Assembly: GCA_009103225.1 (NCBI GenBank)
Contig: RHPI01001037.1
Coordinates: 1,030,916-1,079,324 of the forward strand
From: Chlorokybus atmophyticus
Lineage: Eukaryota; Streptophyta; Chlorokybophyceae; Chlorokybales; Chlorokybaceae
Length of the DNA stretch: 48,409 nt
Direction: 5' to 3'
Positions within the stretch are counted from its first letter, which is position 1. The number at the start of each line of letters is the position of its first letter. Below are positions 35,655-48,409 of this stretch, piece after piece. Below the pieces are notes generated by a model. It was given only the letters and a program-made list of their open reading frames with translations, searched no databases and was not told the origin of the DNA. Both the position numbers and the translations under genes were made by a program.

Positions 35655-36294
35655 TACACTGTACATCAAGGTAGTCAACATATGTACATTAAGGTAGGCT
35701 CGTGTAATACCTTTGATAACGAGTCAAAGCGTGTATATGTGTATGATTCCTGTTAATGAAAATGCAGTGTAGGGCAAGCTATAGGGTAAGGTTCTAAGAG
35801 AACATTAAGAAATGCAATAACTTTGTGGGCCATGAAGTCAACCATCTCAATGCAACTGTGTTAGTTCAACCGTTAAACTTGTGGCTTGATCAATTGTTGC
35901 ATGCAGAATAAATGCATTGCGAATACACAAAAGGTCATATGTACATCTTGCTAGCGAACAATACTATACAACAAGTATGAAGCTGTTGCGTCTTTGGTTG
36001 CATTTTTACCATATGTATATTTGTATAGGTGTTGTTCGACACGTGGTGCCATTGCTTGGGAATCAACGCACAAGGTTGTTACAATTGAAGGTTGTATGAT
36101 AAACAGCACAATGCTCCAACCAACACCCCACACAGATAACTTCCTAGTGATTGACCGATGCATCTAATAATAATGTGTACAAAAGAACGTTGAGGGTATT
36201 GTGCGCAAGCGCAGTCTGCATGTGCGTGGGACAATTGTGTGCGCGCAATCATTGTTGCTTAACCCGGAGATGCAACGCAATCACCACACAACAC

Positions 36295-39200
36295 TTAGCG
36301 CGTTTGTTTCCTAAACGGCTTCACATGCCGCTGCACTTGCTGCCGTTTCTTCTTACCCATGCCTTTCTGTTGCAGCGGCTTTGGTGCAAGAGCACCCGCA
36401 GAATCTGCGCGATCCATCTCATCATGCTCGACGCCCATTTTTTCTTCTCCGTCACCGGTCTCCAGCTCGTACTCCGCCTCAGACAACTTGCCCTTCTTCA
36501 TCTTCTTCAACAGCTTGTACTCGCGCTCCATCTGCTCCTCGTCGTTCTGCTGGCGCTTCTTCTTGCTCGAGCCCTTTGGCAGCTCCATGCGAGCCGGCTG
36601 CACTGAGCCTTTGTGCTGTTGGTTCTTGCTGTTGCCTTTGCTGTTAAATCCCTTACCGCTCGTGGTGGCTCCCGCGCCGCTGTTCACCCTTGCATCGCTG
36701 GCTGCAACAGATGCCTGAGCTTTCTTCAGATTCTGTTGCCTTTGTTTCTCCCGCAACTTGTCCCTGCAAGGACGCGGGGTTGATACAACCTATACCATGC
36801 AAGAGGGCAGCTGCTGTAATGCCTTGATGCAGTGGCTTACTTGTACTTGATAGTGGCTAGATCAATGTCGAATGGTATGAATGCGGACGTGTCCACTCGC
36901 CCGCGCTTCAACTCGGACATCGTGGGCAGCCGCAACAGCCCGAAGAGCATGGCCAGCGCTCCGAAGTTGAGGTCCTTGAACCTGCAGCACGTATATATGT
37001 TTGTGCTGCTCTATCAAATCTCTGTTTGTCTTGATTGCAGTCCTTGTATCTCTAACTGACAAGCATGAACACCGAGTGCTTGCTGCTGCCGAAAGACTCT
37101 GACCTGAAAATGTACTTGCAAACATGCTCCTTGTAACCGCGCACGAAGGACACAAAGGCGCGCAAACCTTTCTCCATGACTGCCCTGTCTGCTGCAGTAA
37201 TCGTACGAATCTGTGCGTACATTCTGAGTCAGCCTTGCGCAGCAACCACAGTGCCCAACAAGCATACCTGCGACAGCACTTCAGGCGCGTTATCATCCGG
37301 CGCCATCTCCGCCAGCCCCACTCCTCTCAGTCTCAGAAACTCCACGTACGCATCCTCCTTGGGCAGCAAGTACACCAACGCCGAGCCGGAGCGGCCCATG
37401 CGCGCAGTACGGCCCACGCGATGTATAAACGCGTCCGGGTCTTGCGGAGGGTCGAACTGGATGATCCAGTCGACTCCGGGGATGTCCAGCCCGCGCGCGG
37501 CCACATCCGTGCATAGCAGCACGCCAGCTGGCCACTCTGTGTACTCTGCCAAAGCCTTCTCTCGCTGAGACTGCGCGTGCATGAGTTGACATTAGTCTCA
37601 CAGTGTGATACGACATCCATGACACAACTGTGGCTGTAAGCTCACATGCCTGCTTCATCTTCCCATGCAAGGCTTGCATCTTCAAGGACTTCAACTCGCG
37701 AAGCTGCTGAAGGACCATGGCCCAGTAGTCCACGCTAGCACATGTGAGAAAGTACCTGATGCATGCAATGGTTTGGCAATGCATGCATGGCGATAAGACT
37801 TCAGTCCATGGGTAGGGAGCACTTACACAATACACTTTGCGCTGGAGTGGAATGTAAGGAACTGCACCAGTTGCGACATCTTGCGGTCCACTTCACAGCG
37901 CACAAACTGCGCGTCAGCACGCATTGAGCCACCTCTGCGCAGAATCCAAAACTCTGCTTTGAACTCGATAGGATGGTATACATAAAATTGCTATGCAACG
38001 CACGATCACCCACGTGCAGAGAAAGTGTCGAGGGCGTCTGCGAAGCGGTTGTGCTCTGCTTGCCAGAAAGCTGCGACTTGCCCTGCTGCTTCACCTCGAC
38101 GCGAACCGGGTTCCGCATCCCCGCTCTGGCCAGCTCTACCACCTGACATGATCGCATGCAAATGTCAGCCCAGCACAGCAGTAGCGTAAGGTTGGACAGC
38201 TGCACAGAAACTGCTGCTCATGACGATTGGCAAGAACAAACAAGCGGTGCTTCACAAACATGTCAGGCGCCTACAATGGTTGTGCAAGACACAAGCCATC
38301 ATTGTTTCACATGCGTATATGCAAGATGGAATGCATGATTAGTGCTGTTTCTCACCGCGCTGGTCTGTGTTGCAGAAAACAGCCCGGTCCGCCGCTGCTT
38401 GGGCAGGCGTGCTAAGATAGATGACAGCTGTTGCCTAAACCCCATGTCCAACAATCGATCCGCCTCATCCAACACAAGGACCTGCAGCCAGCATCCCAAC
38501 CGCTCATCCCTCAATTCAAGTGTCAACCACGTGTCACAAACTACTTACATCAAGCTCCTTCACATCCATGGCAGCAGAGCGGGTCAGCACGTCATCGAGC
38601 CGTCCCGGCGTGCCAACGAGGATATTGGCCCCATTAGACTGGAAGCGTGCCACGTCCGCGGCGACCTCCGTGCCACCGACAAGCAGCATCGCACGCAGAT
38701 TTGGGCGCTCTGTAAGAAAAAGCTGCAGGACAGCAAAAATCTGCAAAGCGAGCTCGCGCGTGGGTGAGATGATCATCGCTCCAACCTGCGAGTGACAATT
38801 GGATGTGTAGAGTGTGAGCACGTTTGCACTGGCACGTGTATGAATGTTGGACGGATGACAGCGCAACCGCAATCACCTGATATTTGCGCAGCGCGTGTTC
38901 TCGCCTCGATAACAGCTCGACAACGGGCACAATGAATGCAAGGGTCTTGCCTGAACCCGTGACGGCATCGACAGCAACGTCCTTATTGCTCATAAATAAA
39001 GGTATCGTCGCTGCCTGGCATTCAATACAACTAGTGACATGCATGTGTATGGACTGCAACTCTGCCAACCAATCCACTGCGATCTTGATCTTGTTTGGGT
39101 TTTGGCTTGAATTGGAGAGCAATCCGCATGCTGCAACAGGCGAGACAGCCAACGGCATAGCTTTCCCTTTTCCTATCAACAGCACACTACTCGCAAACTG

Positions 39201-39557
39201 GTTGGCATGAGTGATTCTGACTATTGTACAGGAACGCGACAGACCGCCAAAGGCAGGGACTTCAACAGTGCAACAAAGCGCTGCTTCAACAATTAAGTAT
39301 GCGCAGTTGCAATGCAGCTTGTTGCATGCAAGCACTCAGCAAAAAGAATTGCCAAGAACGAGCATATACTGCAGGAATGATGGAAAGGACAAGAGAAAAC
39401 TTAAAATCAGATCAGTCCATCATAGACCAACCTGCACAGGCGTGAGATGTGTGAAACCCTGCTGCCTCAAAGCAGCCAGCATCTCCTCCGACAAGGGCGG
39501 CTGCAGCTCCTCAAACGTCCTATCCGTCGTCGCCGCAGACTCCATACCTGAACCCAT
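36295..39557 (-). CDS. DDX55: DEAD-box rRNA helicase, DDX55/SPB4 (plant RH18) type
   Basis: SPB4/DDX55 helicases act in the nucleolus in 60S ribosomal subunit assembly. Eleven exons join in frame: 39557-39432, 39014-38877, 38785-38549, 38481-38356, 38142-38014, 37906-37827, 37755-37650, 37570-37268, 37210-37104, 36981-36841 and 36763-36295 (653 residues). Motifs are [12 protein letters not shown] and TPVQ (Q motif), AVTGSGKT (59-66), SPTRELA (95-101), [13 protein letters not shown] (II, 170-182), SAT (203-205) and [10 protein letters not shown] (VI, from 364). The SPB4 signature follows: [13 protein letters not shown], then [20 protein letters not shown]. The tail is Lys-rich. Intron 7 needs a GC donor (CAG|GCATGT); this gives the exact spacing [16 protein letters not shown] seen in relatives. 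ATG 39557 was chosen; ATG 39545 is the alternative. The [15 protein letters not shown] junction has an alternative acceptor. Confidence 0.9.
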
Positions 39558-39791
39558 AATCACCCCCCACCCCTCAACCCCTCTCTGCCAAGAGCGTAAC
39601 CCCAGACCGGCCGCCGCCGCCGCCGCCACCGCCGTCGCCTGGCTGCACTTGCAGCGGATCCGATATCAGCTCGTACGCGATATACAGGTCTGGTGCACTA
39701 CATCGACGGGACCAAACGTGTTGTTCATCACTAGCTTATTCTTATATCGCATACTGCAGGTCTGGGTCAGGCGGAGTGCGGTGGGAGGAGG
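39558..39791. promoter_or_regulatory. Shared upstream region of DDX55 and VMA21-like
   Basis: The two start codons face away from each other across 234 bases. The sequence has a GCC-triplet block (39610-39632) and no further gene. It presumably holds both promoters and 5' leaders; no specific element can be assigned. Confidence 0.5.
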
Positions 39792-40573
39792 ATGGCGGTG
39801 GGAGGAGGAGGCGGGGGGCGGCGCCCCAGTCAGGCGGTGGTGGTGACGCGGTTCGCCGCGACATCCGCCGCCTTGTGGTGCTTGCCGCTCTGCCTCTTCT
39901 TTTTCCTCAACGGCCAGGGCCTGGACTGTATCCTGCACACGCTTTTACTCACTTCGCACTCACACTCGCACACACGCACGCATGTTGTCTGGAGCGTATC
40001 CCCCTCCCAGTCAGCTGTGCGCCTGCGTGCATGATGCGTATGCTGGCATTCCACACAATCCTAGCATGTCTTGTCGCAACACAACGCTCGTTCGCAAGTG
40101 TTTGTTTGGTTTGTTTGCTTGCTATGACAACAGAGATGCGCTCAATGCAGGCTGACGACAGTAAAGGAAAGAGAGGCTTGGGATTGTACTGTCTCAAACA
40201 GCTAATCGCACCTGTTGATTCAGTGTTGCTTGCATGTTGTCGTGCATGCTTCGCATGTCGCAGCCTCGTGCATGGGACTGTTTCCTATGTGTGATTGTCC
40301 CTTCCCGAACTCCCGAGCGGGTCATTGCCTTGACCCATTACTCTCCCCCACCCAGTGCTGTCCGCCAGTCTCGGCTTCCCTCCTCTCGACAGATCAACCA
40401 AGACGACGTTGAGCGGCGTCGCGGCGGTGGTGTCAGTGAACGTCGTCATCGCGTGGTACGTCGCCATGGCCATGCGGACCGAAACGCCATCGGGAGACCC
40501 GCGGCCCGACGCGTCTATGATGCCACCGCCATTGCAGCAGCAGAACGGCGTCGCGGACAAGAAGGAGGAGTGA
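39792..40573 (+). CDS. VMA21-like V-ATPase assembly membrane protein
   Basis: VMA21 is an ER chaperone for assembly of the V0 sector of the vacuolar H+-ATPase. Two exons, 39792-39927 and 40356-40573, give 117 residues. The first membrane segment is AALWCLPLCLFFFLN and the second GVAAVVSVNVVIAWYVAMAM. The pair, with the AVVSVNVVI string, matches the plant VMA21-like proteins. The second exon starts at 40356, just after CCCAG, because only this acceptor keeps the frame (GLD|LLSASLGF). The C-terminus is polar and ends DKKEE, compatible with an ER retrieval tail though not a strict dilysine. It is convergent with RPN11; 40574-41001 holds the 3' ends of both and no gene. Confidence 0.8.
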
Positions 40574-41001
40574 AGTGCTGGCAGAGGAGGTCAAGGTGGT
40601 CCTCCTTAGTCGAGGGTGGTCATGTGATGGAGGTTTGGTGAACGTGCTGAGCATGCTCACACATGACAACGGCATGCAACGGACACTGCGCATACAGCAG
40701 CTTAGACGATAACCCACTGTGCGGACATGCTTACTGCATTTGAGCAGCTATTGCCACTGGTCTGCTAGGCTAGTGCGTAGATTGTGGACTGTAAGGTCAA
40801 CATGTGATTGCAGTTGGTGCAACTGAAGTTGCCCCGCTGCTGATCTACCAGTGGCGTATTGTCAAGTTCTCATGTTAGCTTTCATCATGGCAATGTTGTT
40901 CTGAATGTTATGTTCTTGTAGCAAACTGGTACCCGAACGCTCCAACAGATCCAACACAACCAAGACCAGCCAAGCCGCGCTCATAGCTAATGTACATCGA
41001 C

Positions 41002-42770
<1,769 letters not shown>

Positions 42771-43175
42771 ACTGCTTTTTTCGCAAACAATTAAACGACA
42801 ACAGCCCCCCGCACCAAGCACAACACAGTCGTACACACAACCAAGGACTGCTCCACCTGCTCCTTCGCCTCCTTCGCCGCCGCCACCGCTCTCAGTAACC
42901 AGCAGGCCAACACTATGGCAAGTTGTTGGGCTAGGGTTTGCAACAAACGCGTTCACTGAACCTCCTGCTTTGCTGAACGTCAAGATCACTGAACTCCCGT
43001 TTTCGCTGTGTTCGTCAAGTCTCAGGGTATCAGTTGAGCTCATTGAACGTGTGAGCACTATCCAATGGCACACGTGGAATTGCTGGCAAGATCCCAGGTG
43101 CAGGCGGAGGTGAAGCGGCGGTGGCGGCAGAGGCGGAGGCGGAGGCGGGGAGTTGTCGTCGCATATGCTGTCACC
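42771..43175. promoter_or_regulatory. Shared upstream region of RPN11 and EI24-like genes
   Basis: The 405 bases between divergent start codons contain no supported gene. There is a purine-rich GGCGGAGGC block at 43100-43155. The open frames crossing it on both strands come from that low-complexity block. Presumed bidirectional promoter. Confidence 0.45.
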
Positions 43176-44769
43176 ATGAACGTAAACAGTAGTATTCTGT
43201 CGTCGGCGCAGTACCCTCTCCGCGGCTTCGCCTACCTGCTGTCGCACCGGCGCCTGTGGGGCTATGTGGTAAGCTTTCCTGGCAGGCTGCTGGCTGCTGT
43301 TCTTGCTGCGTTGCTTCTCGCTCTGCTGGGTGCACGGATGTTATGCATATGATTGTGAAACATGCAGACTGCTAGCTCGCATCAAACCTATGTGTATGTT
43401 GCTTTGTCACTAGCATGGCGTCCAGTGTCAGACTACTCTGTTCACCATGCGCTGCTTGTACAGTAACAGGACCAATCAGCTCCTCATGCCATTGTGCAAA
43501 GTTTGCCTGCTTGTAACTGACTGAGTAGGCCATAAACGCGGTGGCTGCAACCGCAGTGATCGCACTGTAATGTCAGCACATGCTTGCCGTAGTCTGCTGT
43601 GCGCGTCACTTCAGTTAGTTCAGCTCAGCTCAGCGTGCTAAACAACCTTGCCGAAAACTTGCGATCAACAGTTACGCTCTTGCAGGCACAGCCGCTGCTG
43701 GTGACCCTCGCCATAGATGCCGCCGCTCTGGTTGTCCTGTTAATCTTCGCGCTGCCCGTGCAAGCGTCGCTGCTTGAGAAGCTGATGCTACCCCCATGGC
43801 TGGCTCTCATCGCTTCCTTGATTCTTGTCCTTGCAGAGACCGCCGGCATAGCACTCGTCATATTGGACTGTAAGCTGAGCTTTGCATTGCATTTCGTGCG
43901 TTGTTTTTGCAACCGATGTGTTGTTGGCTTGCAGACGTCTTTGCGTATGTCAAGGACGCGCTGTTCCAGAAGGTGTACTCTATGGAGCTCAGTCAAAGAA
44001 CTGGGTATGGTTGGTCACACCTGCTATTAAGCTAATTAGACGGTTACCATATGCTGACTTGGCCTTTGTCACCAGGCAACCACAATCCGTGCGCCCCAAA
44101 GATGAAGCTAGTGCAGTTGTGCAGGCGGCGAAGACCGAAAACACGCCGCTCTTGAGCGGGTTTAGGCGACCGGCAGCATTGAGAACCAATCGCGGAAACG
44201 CGGGCACAGGTCTGATCCGGCGCATTACCGGCGAGCTGACCACGATGACGGTGGTTCGGCCGGTGGTGTACCTTGCAAGCACTGTTCTCAATGCCGTCCC
44301 CATTGTTGGAACCCTGGTATGTAGTGCATTTACTGGTGGACCTCCTGTTGCTGATGTTGAGCACGGCTTGACCTTGCTTGGATGCAGATCTTTGCGCAAG
44401 TGAATGGCTTGCTGTATGCGTGGGATCTTCATGAGAAGTTTTTAAGAGAAGAGCTGGGGCTCCGTAGCAGAGAGCAGCAGGAGCGATTCATCAACGCTGT
44501 TGGCGGCTACAGTAAGTGCACGCTTGCCATGCACAGCCATCTTGAAAACACCATACTGAACCATGTCATCGTGCCGAGCAGACACGTTTGGGCGAGTTGC
44601 TGTCCTACTTGAGCTGCCTCCAGCGATTGGCTTGTACTTTAAGTTAAGCAACGTGGTGGGGGCTGCTCTTTGGGCTGTTGATCTACGAGAGCATTACGGG
44701 GATGAGCCGGACAGCAGGGCCGATCCGCCTGCTTCAGCATTGGATCCTAGCAAAGCCAAGGTGAATTAG
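43176..44769 (+). CDS. EI24/Rrt8-LDS-like multi-pass membrane protein
   Basis: Exons 43176-43268, 43686-43869, 43935-44004, 44076-44316, 44388-44511 and 44582-44769 join in frame to 299 residues. Features in order: [17 protein letters not shown] at the N-terminus, long hydrophobic stretches ([19 protein letters not shown] and [19 protein letters not shown]), a polar loop, [20 protein letters not shown], then [18 protein letters not shown]...[12 protein letters not shown]. The last block, with its F.LP..G...F..N..GAALWA pattern, is the best clue and resembles the fungal Rrt8/LDS and EI24/CysZ-like families, whose members sit in ER, lipid-droplet or plasma membranes. The exact function is unknown. 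An alternative 3' end is possible: AAG|GTGAAT at 44761 could be a donor to an exon near 44990-45150. Confidence 0.7.
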
Positions 44770-45720
44770 TCGAGCAACACAAGAAGTTAGTGATCAGCTT
44801 GCGTGTACATATTTGCCCACTCCCTTTAGCTCGCACATGTACACAGTCACCTTTGGCCTCCTGTCAGTTGCTGTAGGCATGAGTACAGGCAGTGGTAAGC
44901 AGAAAGTTTATATGTTGCTTACAAGCTGTATTGCGCCGTTTGTTCTGTATTCTTGCAGTCACTGCGGCCCTTCTCCGCAGTTGACAGCAACCGGCCCTTC
45001 GCATGTATGACCGACGGCATCAGAGGCAGCTGCACTCCGGTGTACAGAAAGCCAAGCAGTCTCTTGCTGACAGCCAAACCTCTACCTATCACAAAGCTGT
45101 CTCGGGCTGGAAGGGCTCATGGGGAAGCCCGTCACATACAGCGCCGTAAGCTTAATGTACATAGCTACAGACAACAAGCTGGCCGGTCAGCGGTGCCACT
45201 GCTGACCAGCATGGCTGGTTGGTGTTGAGGTTGTGCTGGACTGTGACACTGTGATTGTGAATAGAAGCTGTGTGGTGGTATCTTGCAATTGTAGTTTACT
45301 AACAGCTAGCTGGTGAAGTTGCGCAACACCTTGCAGTGTGCCCAAGCCACTGTGCATTTGCTTGTTGATTGGAGCATCGCGGCGAGGACTGCATTGGCAC
45401 CGCTTGCGAGACCTGTCTGTCGGCTGGGTTGCGTTGAAGGAGGTGCAAAACTCGACTGCGCTCTCATTAACAATATATGTAGCAAGTGCATCACAGTGCA
45501 AATCACATCACCTCTGCGGACCAACATCCGCGAGCCATCTCTCTCCACTATGTGTAAGGGCATCACAGTGCAGCGCATGACCTCTGTGCACCAATATCTG
45601 CGAGCCATCTCTCTTGCTTAACATGAACATGACCAGTGGGAAACAGACCAAAGTGCGCACAGTGACACCGCGTTAGGACGCCATGAAGACTAGTTAATCA
45701 ACATGAACAAACTGTGGTAA
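44770..45720. other. EI24-S1FA intergenic region with possible extra exon
   Basis: From about 44985 to 45150 one plus frame reads as good protein (RMYDRRHQRQLHSGVQKAK) up to a stop at 45147. It could be an alternative last exon of the EI24-like gene, but I could not close the splice frame with confidence. The rest is noncoding, apart from the tandem repeat listed separately. Confidence 0.35.
45488..45614 (+). repeat. Two-copy tandem repeat, 72-bp period
   Basis: 45488-45544 and 45560-45614 share GCATCACAGTGCA, ACCTCTG, ACCAA.ATC.GCGAGCCATC and TCTCT. It lies beyond the S1FA stop codon and may fall in the 3' untranslated region of either neighbour. Confidence 0.8.
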
Positions 45721-46552
45721 CTAGTCTCCTGACGGCAGCTGGACGCCCTCTCTGAGTCGGCGCCTTTTCTGCTGCTTGATGGAGATCTTCTTCTTCGGCC
45801 GTTTAGGGATCGTCTGCTGCGCGTAACACCACAGCCCCACGTGCACCGCGATGAAGAGGAAGAGCGTCCCGAACACCACTATCAGCACGATCAGCGTCGG
45901 GCTGACTCCGCCTGCCGACTCTTCCCCAGCGAAACCACCCTTGGCGAACGAATGCTGCGAGCATGCAAGACACGCATTAGCACTTGCACAAATACACACA
46001 CTGACTACTGAACGAATACCAATTGGAATATCAATAACGTCAAGATTGGCATTGAGTGCGTCATTACTGTATGCGCATAGACTGAGACCATGTACGCTGA
46101 AGTACGCATCACTAGCGTGTGATGCGTACTTCAGCGTACATGGTCTCAGTCTATGCGCATACAGTAACACCATGGTACCAGCCGCTTGGCACTGCTTGCC
46201 ACATACATCCAGGCAGCGTATGTTCACGAACAACCAAGTCAGATATGTCTCAACAATGTGCGCAGGGGATCTACTGCATCACCCGGCCAAAATGCCAGTC
46301 GTCACGCTGTGCATGCACCATACCTCAGCTACGCACAAGGAAACTCCTCCAAGCCAAAGCAGCTATCATTGCACACAATGTGACATCATGCACCACCACT
46401 CATCACTCTATCAGCCCCACAGCATCGAAGCAGCATGTACAACCAAACAACCGAGAGAGCATCCCCACCTCGTCGAAGCCGTCAAAGTCCTCCGTCGGGA
46501 TGTTGACGTCGGCGTCCACGTCGTCCGCGTCGAAGAACTGCGAGGTGTCCAT
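45721..46552 (-). CDS. S1FA: S1FA-like protein
   Basis: S1FA proteins are small and plant-specific. The spinach member was described as binding the S1 site of a plastid ribosomal protein gene, although the family also has a clear hydrophobic segment. Exon 1 (46552-46469, MDTSQFFDADDVDADV...) and exon 2 (45954-45721) join in phase 0 to 105 residues. Exon 2 contains the family core: SPTLIVLIVVFGTLFLFIAV, then CYAQQTIPKRPKKKISIKQQ and a basic RRRLREGVQLP tail. The N-terminal acidic exon makes it longer than the usual 70-90 residues. The donor GTGGGG is weak, but the join is in frame. The 514-bp intron carries a 104-bp foldback element. Confidence 0.88.
46064..46167. mobile_element. Perfect 49-bp foldback in the S1FA intron
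   Basis: Arms 46064-46112 and 46119-46167 are perfect reverse complements around a 6-base loop (46113-46118). With no mismatch over 49 bp it must be recent or maintained. It may be a miniature foldback transposon or a hairpin RNA precursor. No clear target duplication is visible outside the arms. Confidence 0.9.
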
Positions 46553-47592
46553 CCCCTCAGCGCCGCAGGCGAAGACGACAGCGGCGGCAGCGGCCTCGCC
46601 GCGGAGCACAGCGCTGAGCAACGCACCTTGCACAGTTAGGGTTTTAATGATACCGTCACAGGTATTGCGTCACGCTGTCGCTTGGAGACTGAGCGTGACG
46701 GCGGGGGTCACGTGACTCACACGGCTATCAAACGCACTGCCGATAATCATTGAGTTTGTGGCCACTTGGGTTTTTTTGCATCCTGCTTTGTCCGTGTCGC
46801 CGGCGCTGCCGTGCGTAGGAGGACAGCTTGTGTTTGAGAGATCCTGAAAAAGCGAGCTGGTTGAGTAAGTGTTGGCTGGTTGATCACGCCACTCCTCTGT
46901 CAAGCAGGTTGAACCGTGGCAGCAAGGCGCCACACTCTTGTGTGTGTTAGACAGCCATCTGGTTGGTGTGAAACAGGGATCAGATTTGGGTGGGTACGCG
47001 TAAGCAGGAAGTTACATTATTAAAGGGTGAGCTGGTTTGAAGGAGGATCTGTTGTATATACGTGAGTTGAAGGAGGAGAGAAAGAGGGAGACACTGCGCA
47101 GTGGGCTGGATGCGGTAAAGGCTCCTCCTGTGAAGGTAAGATAATAAAAAAACAGCCACCACACGGATGCCAAGGCGGTGCCTGTGTTGTACTTTTGTGT
47201 GAGCCTGTGAGTGATTGGGTCTTTCAGGGGTGATGGAGGGGTTCGGTCACTTGCTGATCCTTTAAGAGAGATAATGTATTTGTGCTGTTTTCTTTTTGCG
47301 AAGTTCAATACTTCTTTGGTTAGCTTAGGTTGATGGAGGCAGCCAATCACGCAAGTACGTGACACAAAACCAAATAGCACAGCCGACCATTCTAGTAGCT
47401 CGCACGGTTGGTGCTGCACAGGTGCATACCTTGTGTCAGTTGTTGCTCTGAAGCTTCATCGCACTGAGAACTGCCACTATGTATCTTTCGCACACATTCC
47501 TCTACATTAGTACACAAGCCTCACTGATTGGCTTGTTGACTCGCACAGCAGACGCATCTCTATCCCCTCGCTTGTCCCCCCCGCCCGGGGGA
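46553..47592. other. Intergenic region between S1FA and peroxidase genes
   Basis: Divergent upstream regions of S1FA and the peroxidase gene. The reading frames, including one of 135 codons on the minus strand at 47012-47419, show no domain or coding bias. No repeat stands out. Confidence 0.5.
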
Positions 47593-48262
47593 ATGCCCCA
47601 CCCCACCCACACCCATCACTCCACACGCTCCCTCCTGCTGCTGACGCTAACAACAACAGTACTCTTGCTATCCACCCACCCAACACCATGTCTCGCCGCA
47701 TCTTACTACACCCTCGACGGCCGCGGCAACAACCTCAAGAACCCAGACTGGGGGTACGCATGTTGTTGATAAGTAGGTTGCCATGCATCGGACATGCGTG
47801 ATTGATGGAGGTATGTGTGTGTGTGTGTGTGTGTGCAATTGTAGGAGTGCGCCGAGAGAGTATCTGAGGAGGCAGGCGCCGGTCGCGGCGGTGGATAGCA
47901 GCAATGGGCGGCCGAGTGCGCGTGCTGTCAGCCTCGCCACGCAGCTACCCATCAACCAGACGTGAGTAGTGTTTCTTGTTGTGGGTGGTGGTCTTGTGGT
48001 GGTGGCGGTGGTTATGGTTGCTCGATGTGCTCGTGCGCGTGCAGGGCGCCGAGGTCAGAAAGGAACACGACGGACATGGTGACATACATGGTGAGCGCAC
48101 GCGCATACCCACGCACGTCATTTCATTGAATCACGCTCAAACGATGATCACACCCTCAATGAGAAGGGGGTCAACATCAGTCACTCTCCTATATATCGCC
48201 TTCTTCCCCTCACCTCAGGGCCAGTTTTTTCACCTCGACATCGACATGACAGTCCCCAACCG
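47593..48262 (+). CDS. Animal-type haem peroxidase, 5' exons (partial)
   Basis: Exons 47593-47753, 47845-47961, 48045-48090 and 48219-48262 join in frame; the gene continues past the window. A signal peptide is clear (SLLLLTLTTTVLLLSTHPTP, cleavage probably before AASYYTLDG). DGRGNNLKNPDWG, then a region rich in R, S and P, then DMVTYM|GQFFHLDIDMTVPNR follow the N-terminal layout of peroxidasin/peroxinectin-like enzymes, which use a covalently bound haem to oxidise substrates outside the cell. In the family the distal site reads GQFLDHD; here it is GQFFHLD, with the His one place earlier, so activity is uncertain. Assignment rests on the N-terminal part only. Confidence 0.65.
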
Positions 48263-48365
48263 GTAAGCACACCACTTACGCCATCCCACTACACTACACC
48301 ACACCAGACCCACCACCCTCCCACACCCAATTACCAACCAACCCAACATCCTACTACTCCCCCCC

Positions 48366-48366
<1 letters not shown>

Positions 48367-48409
<43 letters not shown>
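48367..48409. repeat. (CT)n microsatellite at window edge
   Basis: A CT run that continues to the last base, inside the fourth intron of the peroxidase gene. Its full length is not visible. Confidence 0.9.

Noticed and set aside
47012-47419. 135-codon minus-strand frame between S1FA and peroxidase
   Set aside because: No recognisable motif, no splice partner, and composition like the flanking noncoding DNA.

Overview
The window is eukaryotic nuclear DNA, most likely from a green alga or a related member of the green plant lineage. The evidence is a two-domain group I WRKY factor that keeps the plant LLxSPVL...SPTTGTF motif, a plant-specific S1FA protein, a plant-type VMA21-like protein, and genes split by many short spliceosomal introns. 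I cannot name the species.

The window has two halves. Bases 1 to about 26.9 kb are a repeat-rich, largely AT-rich compartment with no intact gene that I can defend. It holds short perfect hairpins, a 0.73-kb inverted-repeat element between two GC-rich direct repeats (4.26-5.82 kb), a decayed Helitron Rep-helicase (10.5-14.1 kb), a decayed GIY-YIG nuclease gene just downstream (14.2-15.4 kb), a decayed intron-bearing KDM3-type JmjC demethylase (16.3-17.9 kb, minus strand), exons of an unrecognised decayed gene (19.4-20.5 kb, minus strand), and a complete 5277-bp PIF/Harbinger transposon (21654-26930). The transposon has terminal inverted repeats, a TGA target duplication, a DDE transposase gene, a convergent Myb/SANT-like gene and a tandem array of hairpins. 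Most visible disabling changes look like C:G to T:A transitions.

From 26.9 kb to the end the DNA is gene-dense: WRKY (+), SEC62 (-), a solo LTR, DDX55/SPB4-type rRNA helicase (-), VMA21-like (+), RPN11 deubiquitinase (-), an EI24/Rrt8-like membrane protein (+), S1FA (-), and the 5' part of an animal-type haem peroxidase gene (+). I rebuilt the exons of these genes by joining splice sites in frame. RPN11 comes out at 310 residues. Three introns need GC-AG splicing. DDX55/VMA21 and RPN11/EI24 are divergent pairs with short shared upstream regions; WRKY/SEC62, VMA21/RPN11 and EI24/S1FA are convergent pairs.

The live genes are housekeeping (protein translocation, ribosome biogenesis, V-ATPase assembly, proteasome) plus one regulator. 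They do not form a single pathway. The most unusual material is in the transposon half: a GIY-YIG nuclease next to a Helitron, the hairpin array in the Harbinger element, and the biased decay pattern. All exon boundaries are inferred by reading the sequence, without transcript evidence.
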